Shown: piece after piece, positions 33,133 through 43,658 of the stretch
How positions within the stretch are numbered: the stretch's first letter is position 1
How the letters are laid out: each line of letters starts with the position of its first letter
NCBI GenBank assembly: GCA_963969395.1
Contig: OZ017802.1
Location: forward strand, 188,501-252,500
Origin: Pseudoscleropodium purum
Taxonomy: Eukaryota; Streptophyta; Bryopsida; Hypnales; Brachytheciaceae
DNA length: 64,000 nucleotides
Reading direction: 5' to 3'
Program-made: the position numbers and the translations under genes
The notes under the pieces: generated by a model
Seen by the model: the letters and a program-made list of their open reading frames with translations, nothing else
Databases searched by the model: none
Told to the model about the DNA's origin: nothing

Positions 33133-34970
33133 GCGAAGGAAATTTGAATATACACAACTACCAACCTGATTGGATGAATGAAGATTGGAGCGATTTCTAT
33201 GAGGGAGGACATGGCAATCAGAGGCTGGTGCAAGAAGGAGACAACATTCCATCCATTGAGGAACATGCTAGCCCTCCAAGGTTGTACCCAAGAAAGAGGG
33301 TTCAAAGGAGGAAGGTACATAATTTTGTTCCAATGTTGAGTAATTCCTCTGGAAGTGAGGATGCATATGAGAGGGAAGATTCAAGTGAAGGAGGGGATCC
33401 AAACAACTCTACTAGTGTAAAGCATAGGTTCTGTGATTCGATTTGGTCACGCTCAAATTTCACCTATTCTCCTAAACCCAAAACAGAAAGGGGCCTACAC
33501 ATGATTTTTAGACAATGCCAACTTTTATAGCATTATTTTCATTATTTTGGCCTTATTCTCTCTTGTGGAAAATAGTAGTGGAGACTAACCGTTATGCAAC
33601 TACACCAGATGAGCATGGCAAAACAAGGGGGGGAAAAGGATAGCTACCATTGACTACGCGGACTTTGAAGGCCTTTTTAGCAATTTGCATGCTCATAGGG
33701 TTGAAAAAACAACCAAACACTAGGACATATTGGAATGAAAAAGGGTCTTTCCTTCATTGTCCTCAAATTTCTTCAATTTTCTCTAAGGGGAGGTTTGAAG
33801 CCATATCAAGATGTTTACATATTACCAACCCAACTAGGTATATTAGGGAGAAAGCTATGCTCGAGTATGACAAAATGGGTCAAGTAAGGTAGCTTGTGCA
33901 TGGCATAAGAGATAGTTTCAAGTGAGAGTGGAGTTTGGGCAAATACCTTACCGCGGATGAAATGATGATATAATACAAGGGTTCATATTGTCTAGCTAGG
34001 CAATATATGCCAAAGAAGCCACAAAAATGGGAAATCAAGGTTTGGTACTTGGCGAACTCGTCATCAAAATTTGTTTACAACTTGGAGATCTATTGTGGGA
34101 CCAACCATTTTGGAATTGAAGAAATACCACAATTGATTCATGGAGAGACTAATGTGGCACACAATGTAGTCATGAGACTATTAGATGGCCAATATGGGAA
34201 GGGGCATGTTGTTGTAACCAACAACTATTTCTCAAGCATTGGATTGTTTACGGAATTGGCCGCACTTGAAATATATGCCACAAGTACTATGAGGTCAAAT
34301 TGGGTGGGCCTCCCTATGGAATTGAAGACGGTTCAAAATTAGACCCATTCACCTCAAGGTACTTTACAATGGGCAGTGCATGATTCTTGTGGCATAGCAT
34401 GTGTTCTGTGGAAGGATAAATGTCCAATTTTACTAATATCCACACATGCATTGCCTATAGAGTTTTTTTGTGTATCGGTACCAACATTTCTTCATAGAAA
34501 TGGGGTAGTAAGGGATCCAATCCAAACCCTCTCCTATTCATCTAGAGTATACAACGCATATAAGAAGGGTAGATGTAGTGGACCAATTGAGAGCATCATA
34601 TTCTAGGTCACACAAGTGGTAGCACCAAGTTTTTTATTTCCTACTAGACACCATAGTGCTGAACATGTATGATTGTCATCTATTTAGCAACCTTGTGTCA
34701 TTGTCAGGGAAGAAGAAAATGCATGACTCACCTTCAATTCAAACTCAACTTATGTGATGCTCTCACATATGATTGGCGTGGTCAGGGAAATAACGTAGAT
34801 GAAGAAGCACCACATCTGCACTTGCCAACTTCAAATCAATTAAGACGTGCATGTCTTGTATGTGGGGATTCCAATTGTAGCTACTATTGCTGGACTTGCA
34901 ACTGTATTTTTTTGTATCTAAATTGCAGATGTTTTGAAGAATTTCACTATGGGCCCTGAAATCAAAATCA
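33133..34970 (+). pseudogene. piggyBac-type transposase (DDE_Tnp_1_7), decayed
   Basis: The DDD transposase domain is spread over several frames: TRTLKAFLAICMLIGLKKQP, RFEAISRCLHITNP, KYLTADEMMI-stop-YKGSY (first catalytic Asp, about 33955), VVTNNYFSSIGLFTEL (about 34210) and LWKDKCPILLIST (third Asp, about 34421). A C-terminal cysteine-rich domain CLVCGDSNCSYYCWTC..CRCFEEFH (about 34854-34950) is typical of piggyBac proteins. The second catalytic Asp (family TDN) is Asn here, and the first motif carries CAA to TAA. The N-terminus is a Ser/Glu/Asp-rich region from about 33144. Multiple stops make it inactive. TTAA-flanked termini were not located. Confidence 0.82.
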
Positions 34971-37900
34971 ATGCCAACATCCTTCAAGAACATAAGGTGA
35001 ATTAGAAGTTTTTGTTTTTCTTTGGATACGAAAGGCATGTTTGTTGTTAGTATTTCTCAAACCTTCAACATTTCTTTTTGAAACTTGCTCATTTTTTGAC
35101 TTTACCCTTGTACAATTAGTTTGATTATCTTCTATATATTTTTGGAGGTTCCTCCTACTAAGTTGTTGCTTATCTTTTCTTTCATTGTTATCTCCTCTTA
35201 TATATTTTTGGGTCTATTCATCAATTATTGTCAAACCTTGTGTAATTTTATCCTTGCATTCCATTTTTTTTTTTAAATTCTATATTTTTTTCCTCCCCTG
35301 ACAAATGTTTTTGTATATTTTTACCTTTTATTTTGTATTTTTTTCCTCCCTTTACCCAATTTTTGGTAACACAAGAGGGCCACAGGAACCCCACAATTAA
35401 AGTTTATTCCCTAGCCCCCGAAAGGTCCTGACAGTGGCTCACGATCAAGGAACCCCAAGCAAGAACTCACATCCAGGGAGCCCCAGACAATAGCTCACCT
35501 TCAGGAAGCCTTGAGGCATCAGCTCACCCCGGGGAGACTCCAAGCAACGTTCACACTAGAGCCAACTATACTGCTGGTTTGTTGGGGCGGGGCTTTATTC
35601 GGGCGGGACCATGCTTTGCAATTTTATAGGAGACTGACAATTGTGGATGTTAGATTCACCATATTTGATTGCAAGGGAGGAGGAAAGAAGGAGCCCTTGT
35701 TGAAGTATGTCAGCATCTCCTTTTGTGGGCAAAGAAGGTAACCCATCATTTAGAGTCTGCCCTGAAGCCTGTCTTGTGCATAGAAGGTTGTGAGCAAATT
35801 TTAGCTCCCAAATTTTCAGATTTTCAATTTTTTGAGGAAAAATGATTCTTTAATGTTCATTAGATAGTTGTTAGTAATTCCACTATTCAATTTTTTGATC
35901 AGAACTCAATTGAATGCCCAATTCATCCATAAAAAAAGTAATAGTGTAAAGTAATTTACACAAACCTATGTCTACAATCATGCCAATTTGTATATCTTCT
36001 ACAAGTGCAATGATAGCAAAAAAATTTGAGCATATTTATAACTCATAATAGAACCTAAATCCAAAAGACACCATCAAAATGAAATTCTATACTTGATCAA
36101 TTTAATAGTGAAAGTGAAATTGCCCGGAATTTCTAGAGTGGAAAAATATGAATCCTGACTTTGGACCCTTGAATCTCACTCAATTTTCGGAATTCAAATG
36201 TGAAAATTGGTAGGTAGAAATATAGTAAAGATTCATTTAAGATCTTATAGTTGAAAGTTAAATTTTTTTTTGCATGTATTGTCCATTACTCTCCTTCCAC
36301 AAAAACCCTTTTTTTTTACTACTTTCTTCCAAACAACCTTTGGTCCTTTAGAAGTTAAAGAAGACGTCACTCTTAGAAATAACTAATTCAAATAGTGAGT
36401 ATTTTAGGATTTTTTTTACTTTAAAGATTAGTTAACACTAAAAGGTGGTGCCTTTGCATTTTGGATTTACATGTCATAGATGTAATAGCAAAAGGTGAAT
36501 ATTTACTTTAATAATACAATTATTTTACCTGCATTTTAAAGATAATTTTTTTATTAATGAGATAATGAAAATGGATAGAATTTTCATTTATAGGAGAAAA
36601 ATTGCCTCATAGAATTTTAGGATGATAACAAAATTGTTTCTAAACATGCAAAGAAGAATTTGTGCTAGAATATTGAACATAGCTATGATATGAAAAGTAC
36701 AAAGTCTTTTAATCTATTTGCGATCCAATTATTTTAAAGCCTTCAATAGAAAATGAAAGAAGTGCAACATATAATAGAAGTGAATGCAAAATCATTGGTT
36801 TGTTTCTTATTTTCTTTGTTGTTTGGAAGAAGATATAAACAATAATTACACTAAGAAAACATCCAAAAACAACCTCAAAAAATAGCTAAGCTTCTAGCTT
36901 CTTTACATTATCAAATTGTTGCACCTTAGTGCATGTGTGAAATATGACTTTCATAATACAAAAAGGTTGTTTTATATATACAAAAGGTTGCTTGTTTAAT
37001 GTTAAAAGCTTCTTTTATAATTTGAAAAGGTGCCTTTACACCATACCGGTTTGTTAGGATTGGCAAAAAAGTTACTTTTTCAAAATCCAAAAATAAAATA
37101 AAATGAATAAGAGAAATTGTCAAATTTACCAAAAATTAATCTTTGATGTCCCATTGTTCCCTTGAGCAAAAAAATGGCACAAATAGAAATGGTATAAAAA
37201 TTTGTACAATTAGTGTGAAAAAATTTCAATTGGTTAAGTTTTGTTTTTTATAACCAAAACAATCACTACAAAATCCTTGAAGTCAAATTCTACTACAAAT
37301 TTATTCTTTTATTTTAAAAAAATATGCAAATTAAAAATATACAATACTATGTTATTTGGATTCAAACACATGGAACTTTCAATTGCAATAATTCCATCAA
37401 TTTTTGACATATTTTGAAATTTTGAAATAGAGAGGAAACAAAACTTATCAAACTTCATTTAAAAAATATTTAAATCAAATTTGAAAAGTAGTTTTCTGAA
37501 AAGTTGCAATTAAGGTTGACTAAAGTGCATTTACTTTTAGAATGATTGTGTAGATCTTTAGAGATTAAAGACCAAAAAAATAATAAATAATAAAAATAAA
37601 ATTTTGTAATATTAATTAACAAAAAGAAGATCACATATAGAAATTCAAATAGGCTATTTTTTGTTTTTTCAACAATCAAATATGATGCTAAGATTACTTT
37701 AGAATCGCCCAAATAAGGCAATGTATTGATATTTTAGATAACTTTTTTGAACACAAATTATAGAGAGAAGCTTGAATGAAGAATCTTGAAAACAAAAATT
37801 GGCCAACAAATTGCAGTGCTTGATTAACACATGATAATTTGATTACATAATTGAAAAAATTTTGAATTTAAAATAAATTCCCATCAATTAAAATATGGAA

Positions 37901-40146
37901 TTACAAAATCTTGAAATTTGATGTGGCATTCACACAACCACCTCAAACTAGTATTTTTGAGTTACCTTTTTTTTATTTGAAAAATCTTTTAAAATAATTA
38001 GATTTTTTTTCATTTTCTTTCATTGTGGCTACTATTCATCATTGAATTGAACAATGGCCAATGGCTCTCAAAAAGGCTATGATTTCCATTGAAAAGAACT
38101 CCTAAGAAAAAACAATCCCTTTGACTCTTTGAAGGCTTATTGTTTTCCTAATGTCTATATGGTCAAACTTCATGAATATTTTATTACATGATTTGACATA
38201 AGTAATCAAAATGACCTATGATTAGATTTTTTAGAAAAGGCCTTCGGACTTTAGGTTTTAAATGACTAAGAAGTTATAAAAATAAAAAGTATCCAATATT
38301 AGTCCAAAAGTTTAAAATAAATTTCAATTATCATTTACTATCTAAAGAAAATGTGGTAGTAATGTAAAGGATTTTCTTTATTAACATTTACAAGATTGCA
38401 AAAAAGAGAAGTTGTTCTTATCATGATAATTAATGTCCATCATTAATCCTCAAAGGATATGGAATAGTTTGAAAATGAGAGCTTGACCGCCCATTTTTAT
38501 TGTAAAGTGCACAAAACTTTAGAAACTCTTAAGTGTGCTCTGTCAATCTACTCTCTTTTTTTAGTAAATTCACAAATCCTACTGAAGCCGTAGTATCTTT
38601 TTAGGTTATAATAGTTTGAATCTAATTCTCATTAATTATTAGTCCGAGAATCCTACATATAGAATAATTGAAAAATAGAGTTTTTTTTAATTTCGTCAAA
38701 AAACAATCGCAATTTTTAAATTAAAATGAACATATGTTTGTAGAAGTATGACTTCATTCTATTGACATGAGATCTTGTTAAAAGAAAGGCAATGAGAACA
38801 AACATAGTGGTTGAATTTGGCTCTCATCACTAGCCATGTAGAATTTAAATATAGAATGGGGAAACCAATGTCCTGAACTTCAATAAACTATTTCTTTATT
38901 ACTCTCACTACATAGGATATTTTCACAAAAGAATTGGGAAATTGCAACTTCTACACACATCTAGGCGATTCTCTTTTTAAAGGACATGAAAAACTTGCCT
39001 TTCTTTTCTATTTACCATAGTCGGTCAGCTTCCTACTTGACTCTACAAGAACTGTTCCAAATAATCCAATTGATATGAAGACTCTTGCTATTGCCGTGGT
39101 AGTCCCGTATTTTCTAGGACATTTCACAAAACATGTTGATGTTCATTGCAATGTTTCAATTAACATTCTTGTCAAATAGAACATTTACTTGTTTTACATC
39201 TGACATCTATGTGTTCGCAATAACATCCTCAAAAATTTTGACTCACAAAGTAGCCACCACATTCGAGAGCTCCTATTCTGCAAAACATGTCCGTCTGTTG
39301 AAATCATTCTAAAAAACACTGGCTTCTTCTAGTGAGGACATTTTCTATCCCTATCCCAATGAATTTTATCCGAATAGGGAAGAAAACTCCCCACCAAGGT
39401 TCTCTATCCCTAAATATTTAGGGAATTTAATGCCCAATTCCCTATAAAAGGAAAAATTTAAGAAACCCAAAGTCAACTTTCTTATATGTTTAGGATAGTG
39501 CAATACTAGCAAGGAAGAGCATTCCCTATACCTATACTTGGTCTTTCTTCATTTACATAAAAATAGGGATAGGAAAGAACTAGTGGAGATGCTCTTAGGT
39601 AGTCACCCTAAATAGGATTGGAAAGTATTTAGTAAAAAGATGCAAACATCATGTTTTTTACCAATCCCCGCACTTTCAATTTTCAAAAATCATAGACCAT
39701 CGATTTGCTCACAAAGAAAAATTGAGACCAATCCCCAAGTCGTTAATCTAGGATATAAATACAAGGTATGAATACACGTTTAAGATACAAATATGAATAT
39801 AGGGTATAGTACAAGGTATGAATTCAAATACGAAAGATATACAATGATACACAATAAGGATATGGATATGTGGGAATAGAAATCCCATATTGATTTCAAA
39901 TTCCATTTTTACTCTACTGTAGAATTACAAATAGGGTGGGTGGGTTTAGATTTGGGTATAGATTTGGGTTGAGAAATTAAAAAAATTATAGTCTAGTAGA
40001 AGGTTGGGGAAGAACAAAATAAAAAATTCACTGAATTAAACTTTAGTTTTTTAGGCGATTAGTTTAAGTACAGTTTAAAATCCACCCAAAAGACTAAAAT
40101 GTTTAGAAATACTCTCAAACATTCGTCCCTAACAAGCATCTCGTAC
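34971..40146. other. Long AT-rich intergenic region
   Basis: About 5.2 kb with no gene I can support. 35380-35750 is a less AT-rich island containing CCCC/GGGG-rich segments (for example GAACCCCAAGCAAG and GGGAGCCCCAGAC) and a 76-codon open frame without motifs; it may be a remnant. From 35850 to 39300 the DNA is featureless and AT-rich. A probable MITE lies at 39315-39597. Confidence 0.55.
39315..39597. mobile_element. Tourist/Harbinger-like MITE candidate
   Basis: The left side reads TTCTAGTGAGGACATTTTCTATCCCTATCCC. The right side, reverse-complemented, reads AAGAGCATCTCCACTAGTTC then TTTCCTATCCCTATTT, forming imperfect inverted arms about 280 bp apart. GAGCATCTCCA is a motif typical of plant PIF/Harbinger MITEs. 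A 3-bp target duplication was not resolved, so the exact borders are uncertain. Confidence 0.45.
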
Positions 40147-40506
40147 TTAATACGTATTTAGTAAGGAGTACATATTACTTCTTCCCGTCAACGCCATCGG
40201 GTAGAGCCTCCGTCGGAAATGTAGGGCTTCTGATCCCATCGGCAGAACTAGCAAACCGACCACGGCCGCTCCTGCCACGAAGGGGACCACGAACCAAAAC
40301 AGAGACGCCCACTGGTGGTGCAAACGGAAGGAAGGCTCGAACCCTAATCTCTCGTTGTCGTGAATTCTCGTTGGATTTAGATCTAAGGTGTGAAGTGATC
40401 GGATTTCATCTTTACTTAGGATGCGGACAAGGACATCCGAGGATGTCCTTCGCCGGAATTCTCGGGTTAGCAGGGCTCCGTGGTTTTGTTGCGAGTCGGA
40501 CACCAT
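40147..40506 (-). CDS. Small single-pass membrane protein, hypothetical
   Basis: ATG at 40506 gives 119 residues. The N-terminal half is polar and Arg-rich. A hydrophobic segment WASLFWFVVPFVAGAAVVGL near residues 66-85 is one convincing membrane span, and a short Arg-rich tail follows. GC content and codon use are like the neighbouring PPR locus and unlike the AT-rich DNA to the left, which favours a real gene. It is head-to-head with the PPR locus, the two starts separated by only a few dozen bases, so a shared bidirectional promoter is plausible. I do not recognise the family. Alternatively the frame could be an upstream antisense artefact. Confidence 0.45.
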   Translation of the reverse strand: MVSDSQQNHGALLTREFRRRTSSDVLVRILSKDEIRSLHTLDLNPTRIHDNERLGFEPSFRLHHQWASLFWFVVPFVAGAAVVGLLVLPMGSEALHFRRRLYPMALTGRSNMYSLLNTY

Positions 40507-40529
40507 TTTGAGGGGCGAAGAGGATTCCT

Positions 40530-43500
40530 TGGACCGTGGATTTTAGATTTTCCAGTTCTGCTGTTGTCACTCGAAGGTCTCATGGACTCCTTGGATCTAA
40601 AAATCGAACTGTCTGCCTTCATCAACAACAGCTATCTTGCCCGAGTACTGCTGGACAAGATCATCAAAACCCTAAAACACCGTTGCAAGGTGCGACTGCA
40701 CTACTCAACCTCGACTGTAGAAATCGGGCCTTTGAGTTGGTTGGTGAGGCTGACGCATGTGGTGTCTCGCCATGTCGTCTTGCTGCACCAGAATTTACCT
40801 GTCCGCTCGTTGAGTCTCCACTGCCAGGTAAACCGAATTTTCAGAGCATAATTCCTCACTGCAGCATGTGATCCTATCTCTGCAGCATAGTTCAATTCTA
40901 AAGCTGTTTGCATATTTTGAGAGTTGTGGGCGCTGTGGGTTCCCTTCCTGCTTGGAGGTTTACTTGATTAGGGTTTAGCAATTGACAGGGAAGCGCGGAC
41001 AGAATTGGAAGGTGGCTGAATAACTCGAGGAGAGTGATTCTTGCATGATACTTTGAGTCTAGATCGAAGTCAATCCAATGCAATCGTCAGCAGAATTTTG
41101 TCTGTCCAAGTGTCAGGATCTGTCGCAGCGTTCTTGCTGGCTACAGAAGAGTGTTTACGGGATTAGCGAATCTTAGAGATTGATACTTTCACATTTGAGC
41201 ATTCCGCTGACTACGTTCCAGTCCAGTCTTCTCAAGCTGAAGTCATTTGAAGTTGTTCACGTTGATGTCAAACTGCTGCAGTTGTTTCTTCCTCCGTGCT
41301 TGGTGGCCTGAGAGTTCATGATTGAGCAGTGTGGAGAATGGAACGGACACAGATGCAAGGGAGTAGGAGTCCGTAATTTTTTTGACTGAAGCTAAGTATT
41401 AAGGCTACTTACGTCGGTGGTTGTTGATGCAGGGAAACAGTGAGTGTTTTTTTCTCTCAGGCCCTGAGGCTGAGCCATTTTGGAGGGGGTTCAAAATAGC
41501 AGTTTACAGTTAACGGGGAGCGGAAGATTCCAAGAGAGGGATTCATACGTGGAACTTTTGTATATGGACTGAATTGAACTTCTAGTCAACAATTTTGGAA
41601 GCGGCAGGCATTGGAATTATTGGTACCGAAGGCCGAGAAGGGGCTATAAAATTAGACAAGTAATTGAACGGACTTGAAGACATTGCCAGTCATGCATGAT
41701 ACTTTGTGTCTGTGCTGAAGTCGAGTTTGAAGCTTGTTGTGTTCATATGACGTTGCTGATGTTGAGGTTGGGGTTGCTGAACGAAAGTAGAAATTATCTT
41801 CTCGCCTGGAGGTTTGGCAATTTGAGGAAGAGAAGGAACTCAGTTGGAGGGAGCAGATTGCTACTTATATGCTACTTTTTCAACTTTTACTCAAGGTTTC
41901 AGACATTGCCTGGATATGGACAAGGAGCTCTTTTCAACTGATCGAGTACTTACACTTGAAAGGGGGCCAAAGACTTGAGGAGATTCAGTCCTTTTCTTTT
42001 TCTAGATGAGAAGTTGGATTTCTGTCTGTGGTGTTACTCTGTTGTTGAAGCGGAACCGTTAAAAGTTTGTAAACACTGAGCCACAAAATGCCTGCATTAA
42101 TGCACTTTTTGTCGCATCATAGGCAGCAGACGAGAAGCTATTTGGTGCTTGGAGCTGGTGCACTGGTGAGTGAGTGTTGACTTCTGGCCATACACCTGTT
42201 CTACGGAAGTAGTTGGATGACTTGTGACTTGTCTGAACTGAACTACCGTGGTCATGTTAGAAACACATGTGTCCGATACATTCAGAACAGCAGTATATTT
42301 GATTAATACGGTGGTACGCTTCCCCCAAACTGACAGGACGTGAACTGGGTTGGTTGGACGTTAAAACATTGAATCTTCGTACCGATGAGTACCTTATGCT
42401 GAAACTGCTACCAATTGAATGCGTTTATTGACTCACTGTCGGGGATTTGTGTGACCAGGGTGCCTGCGTGGTCCCACTCTTGAAGTCTCCATGGCATATA
42501 CACCCATGTTTATTATTTGTCTCAGCCTCCCCTGGAGGAAGGAGCAGCGGATCCATTAGGTGTTCATCGTCGTCAGTCTGGAGAAAACCCTCTGTGAGTA
42601 CCAATGCTTCAGGTATGTATAGGATGGCCGCTCTTATGGCCAGAAGTGGTTGCTTTTTTTCTCTGAGAAGAATTGAATGACATGTATGAAGTATTTAACA
42701 ATTGAACCAGGCGAAGTACAGACAATCGAGCAAGATTGGGAGGAGTATTTTGCGGATCCTTTGCAGTGGTGGGACAACAGATTATACAAGGTATTCTAGG
42801 AATATTGCTAAAGGGTAGTGATTGCTGGTGTTAGAAATTTGTGAAAAGACATTGAGAGGGTTATTTATTGCTTGTACAAGGTCTTGAGCGCTTGGGTAAA
42901 CAAGAAGCATATTACATTGTGAGTGGGTTTAGTATTGAATCGAAGGCCAATTAGATCACTCCAATGTTTAAGGACATATATTTCTTAGTGGTTTTTCAAT
43001 ATTGGATGGTGTGTTGTTGTGCATGTAGATGAATGCCAAATCACCTGACTATAAACACAAAGTGACAATGAAAGCACTTTGGGTGGATAGTTGGTCAACC
43101 CCCACATGGGTGAAGGCAATGCTCAAATTGTTGACTTCAGATGAATTACCTTCTCGTGGTGGTTATTATACCAATGATTCTCAAGAGATTGTCCCACCAC
43201 ATAGGTATTGGTATGAGCATGAGTTGTCTCCCTTTGTTTATACGAAATTGGTGCAATTGACTTCCCATGGATATTGCTTACAGATTGGAGATGGATGTCA
43301 AACCCACTATTTGTAATTTTTTTTTGTTAGGTGTAGCATGAAACTTGTGGTTTGGGTGAGTTTGAGGGTTTGGTTTATGCAGCATTCTTCTCTTTGTTTG
43401 CTTTCTTGAACTCACTAGGTGCATTTAAATTGCAAACTGACCTTGAGAGGTATTGTGCATGCAAGAGTTATAATGATTGCATAGTTGTTTCCAAGTATTT

Positions 43501-43658
43501 TACAGTACTTGATTTCAGAGTACGAAGGGTATTCTTTCTTATAAAGAATGTATTGATGGTTCAGGTTACCCCAGGGCAATTTTCGAAGCAGAAACACTTT
43601 GTCAGCTAGTGCAAAAGTGTCCAAGCAAGCAGTTCAAGTTAGTGGTGGGAGTACGCGC
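40530..43658 (+). other. Upstream exons/introns of the PPR locus
   Basis: Mixed-composition DNA with good donors, for example CTGCCAG|GTAAAC at 40828/40829, and acceptors, leading into the PPR coding frame. 40536-40828 and 42530-42592 (SPGGRSSGSIRCSSSSVWRKPS, organelle-transit-like) are candidate coding exons; neither could be joined in frame with confidence. Two exons with an OSB PDF motif are described separately. The PPR frame is open upstream to 43557, with acceptors ending at 43564 and 43574. The first in-frame ATG is 43659, which would give a protein lacking a transit peptide, so an upstream exon is likely. Confidence 0.5.
42711..43232 (+). CDS. Two exons encoding an OSB-type PDF motif
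   Basis: Exon 42711-42790 (acceptor AACCAG, donor ACAAG|GTATTC) encodes EVQTIEQDWEEYFADPLQWWDNRLYK. Exon from 43029 (acceptor GCATGTAG) encodes MNAKSPDYKHKVTMKALWVDS..STPTWVKAMLKLL. Joined in phase they give W..YFADP..WWDNR..K...SPDYKHK.T..ALW.....PTWV, the single-strand-DNA-binding PDF motif of plant organellar OSB proteins. OSB proteins normally also have an upstream OB-fold; I could not find one here. The exon 2 end is uncertain (frame open to 43316). It could be a 5' part of the PPR gene (an OSB-PPR fusion), a separate gene, or a leftover fragment. Confidence 0.6.
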
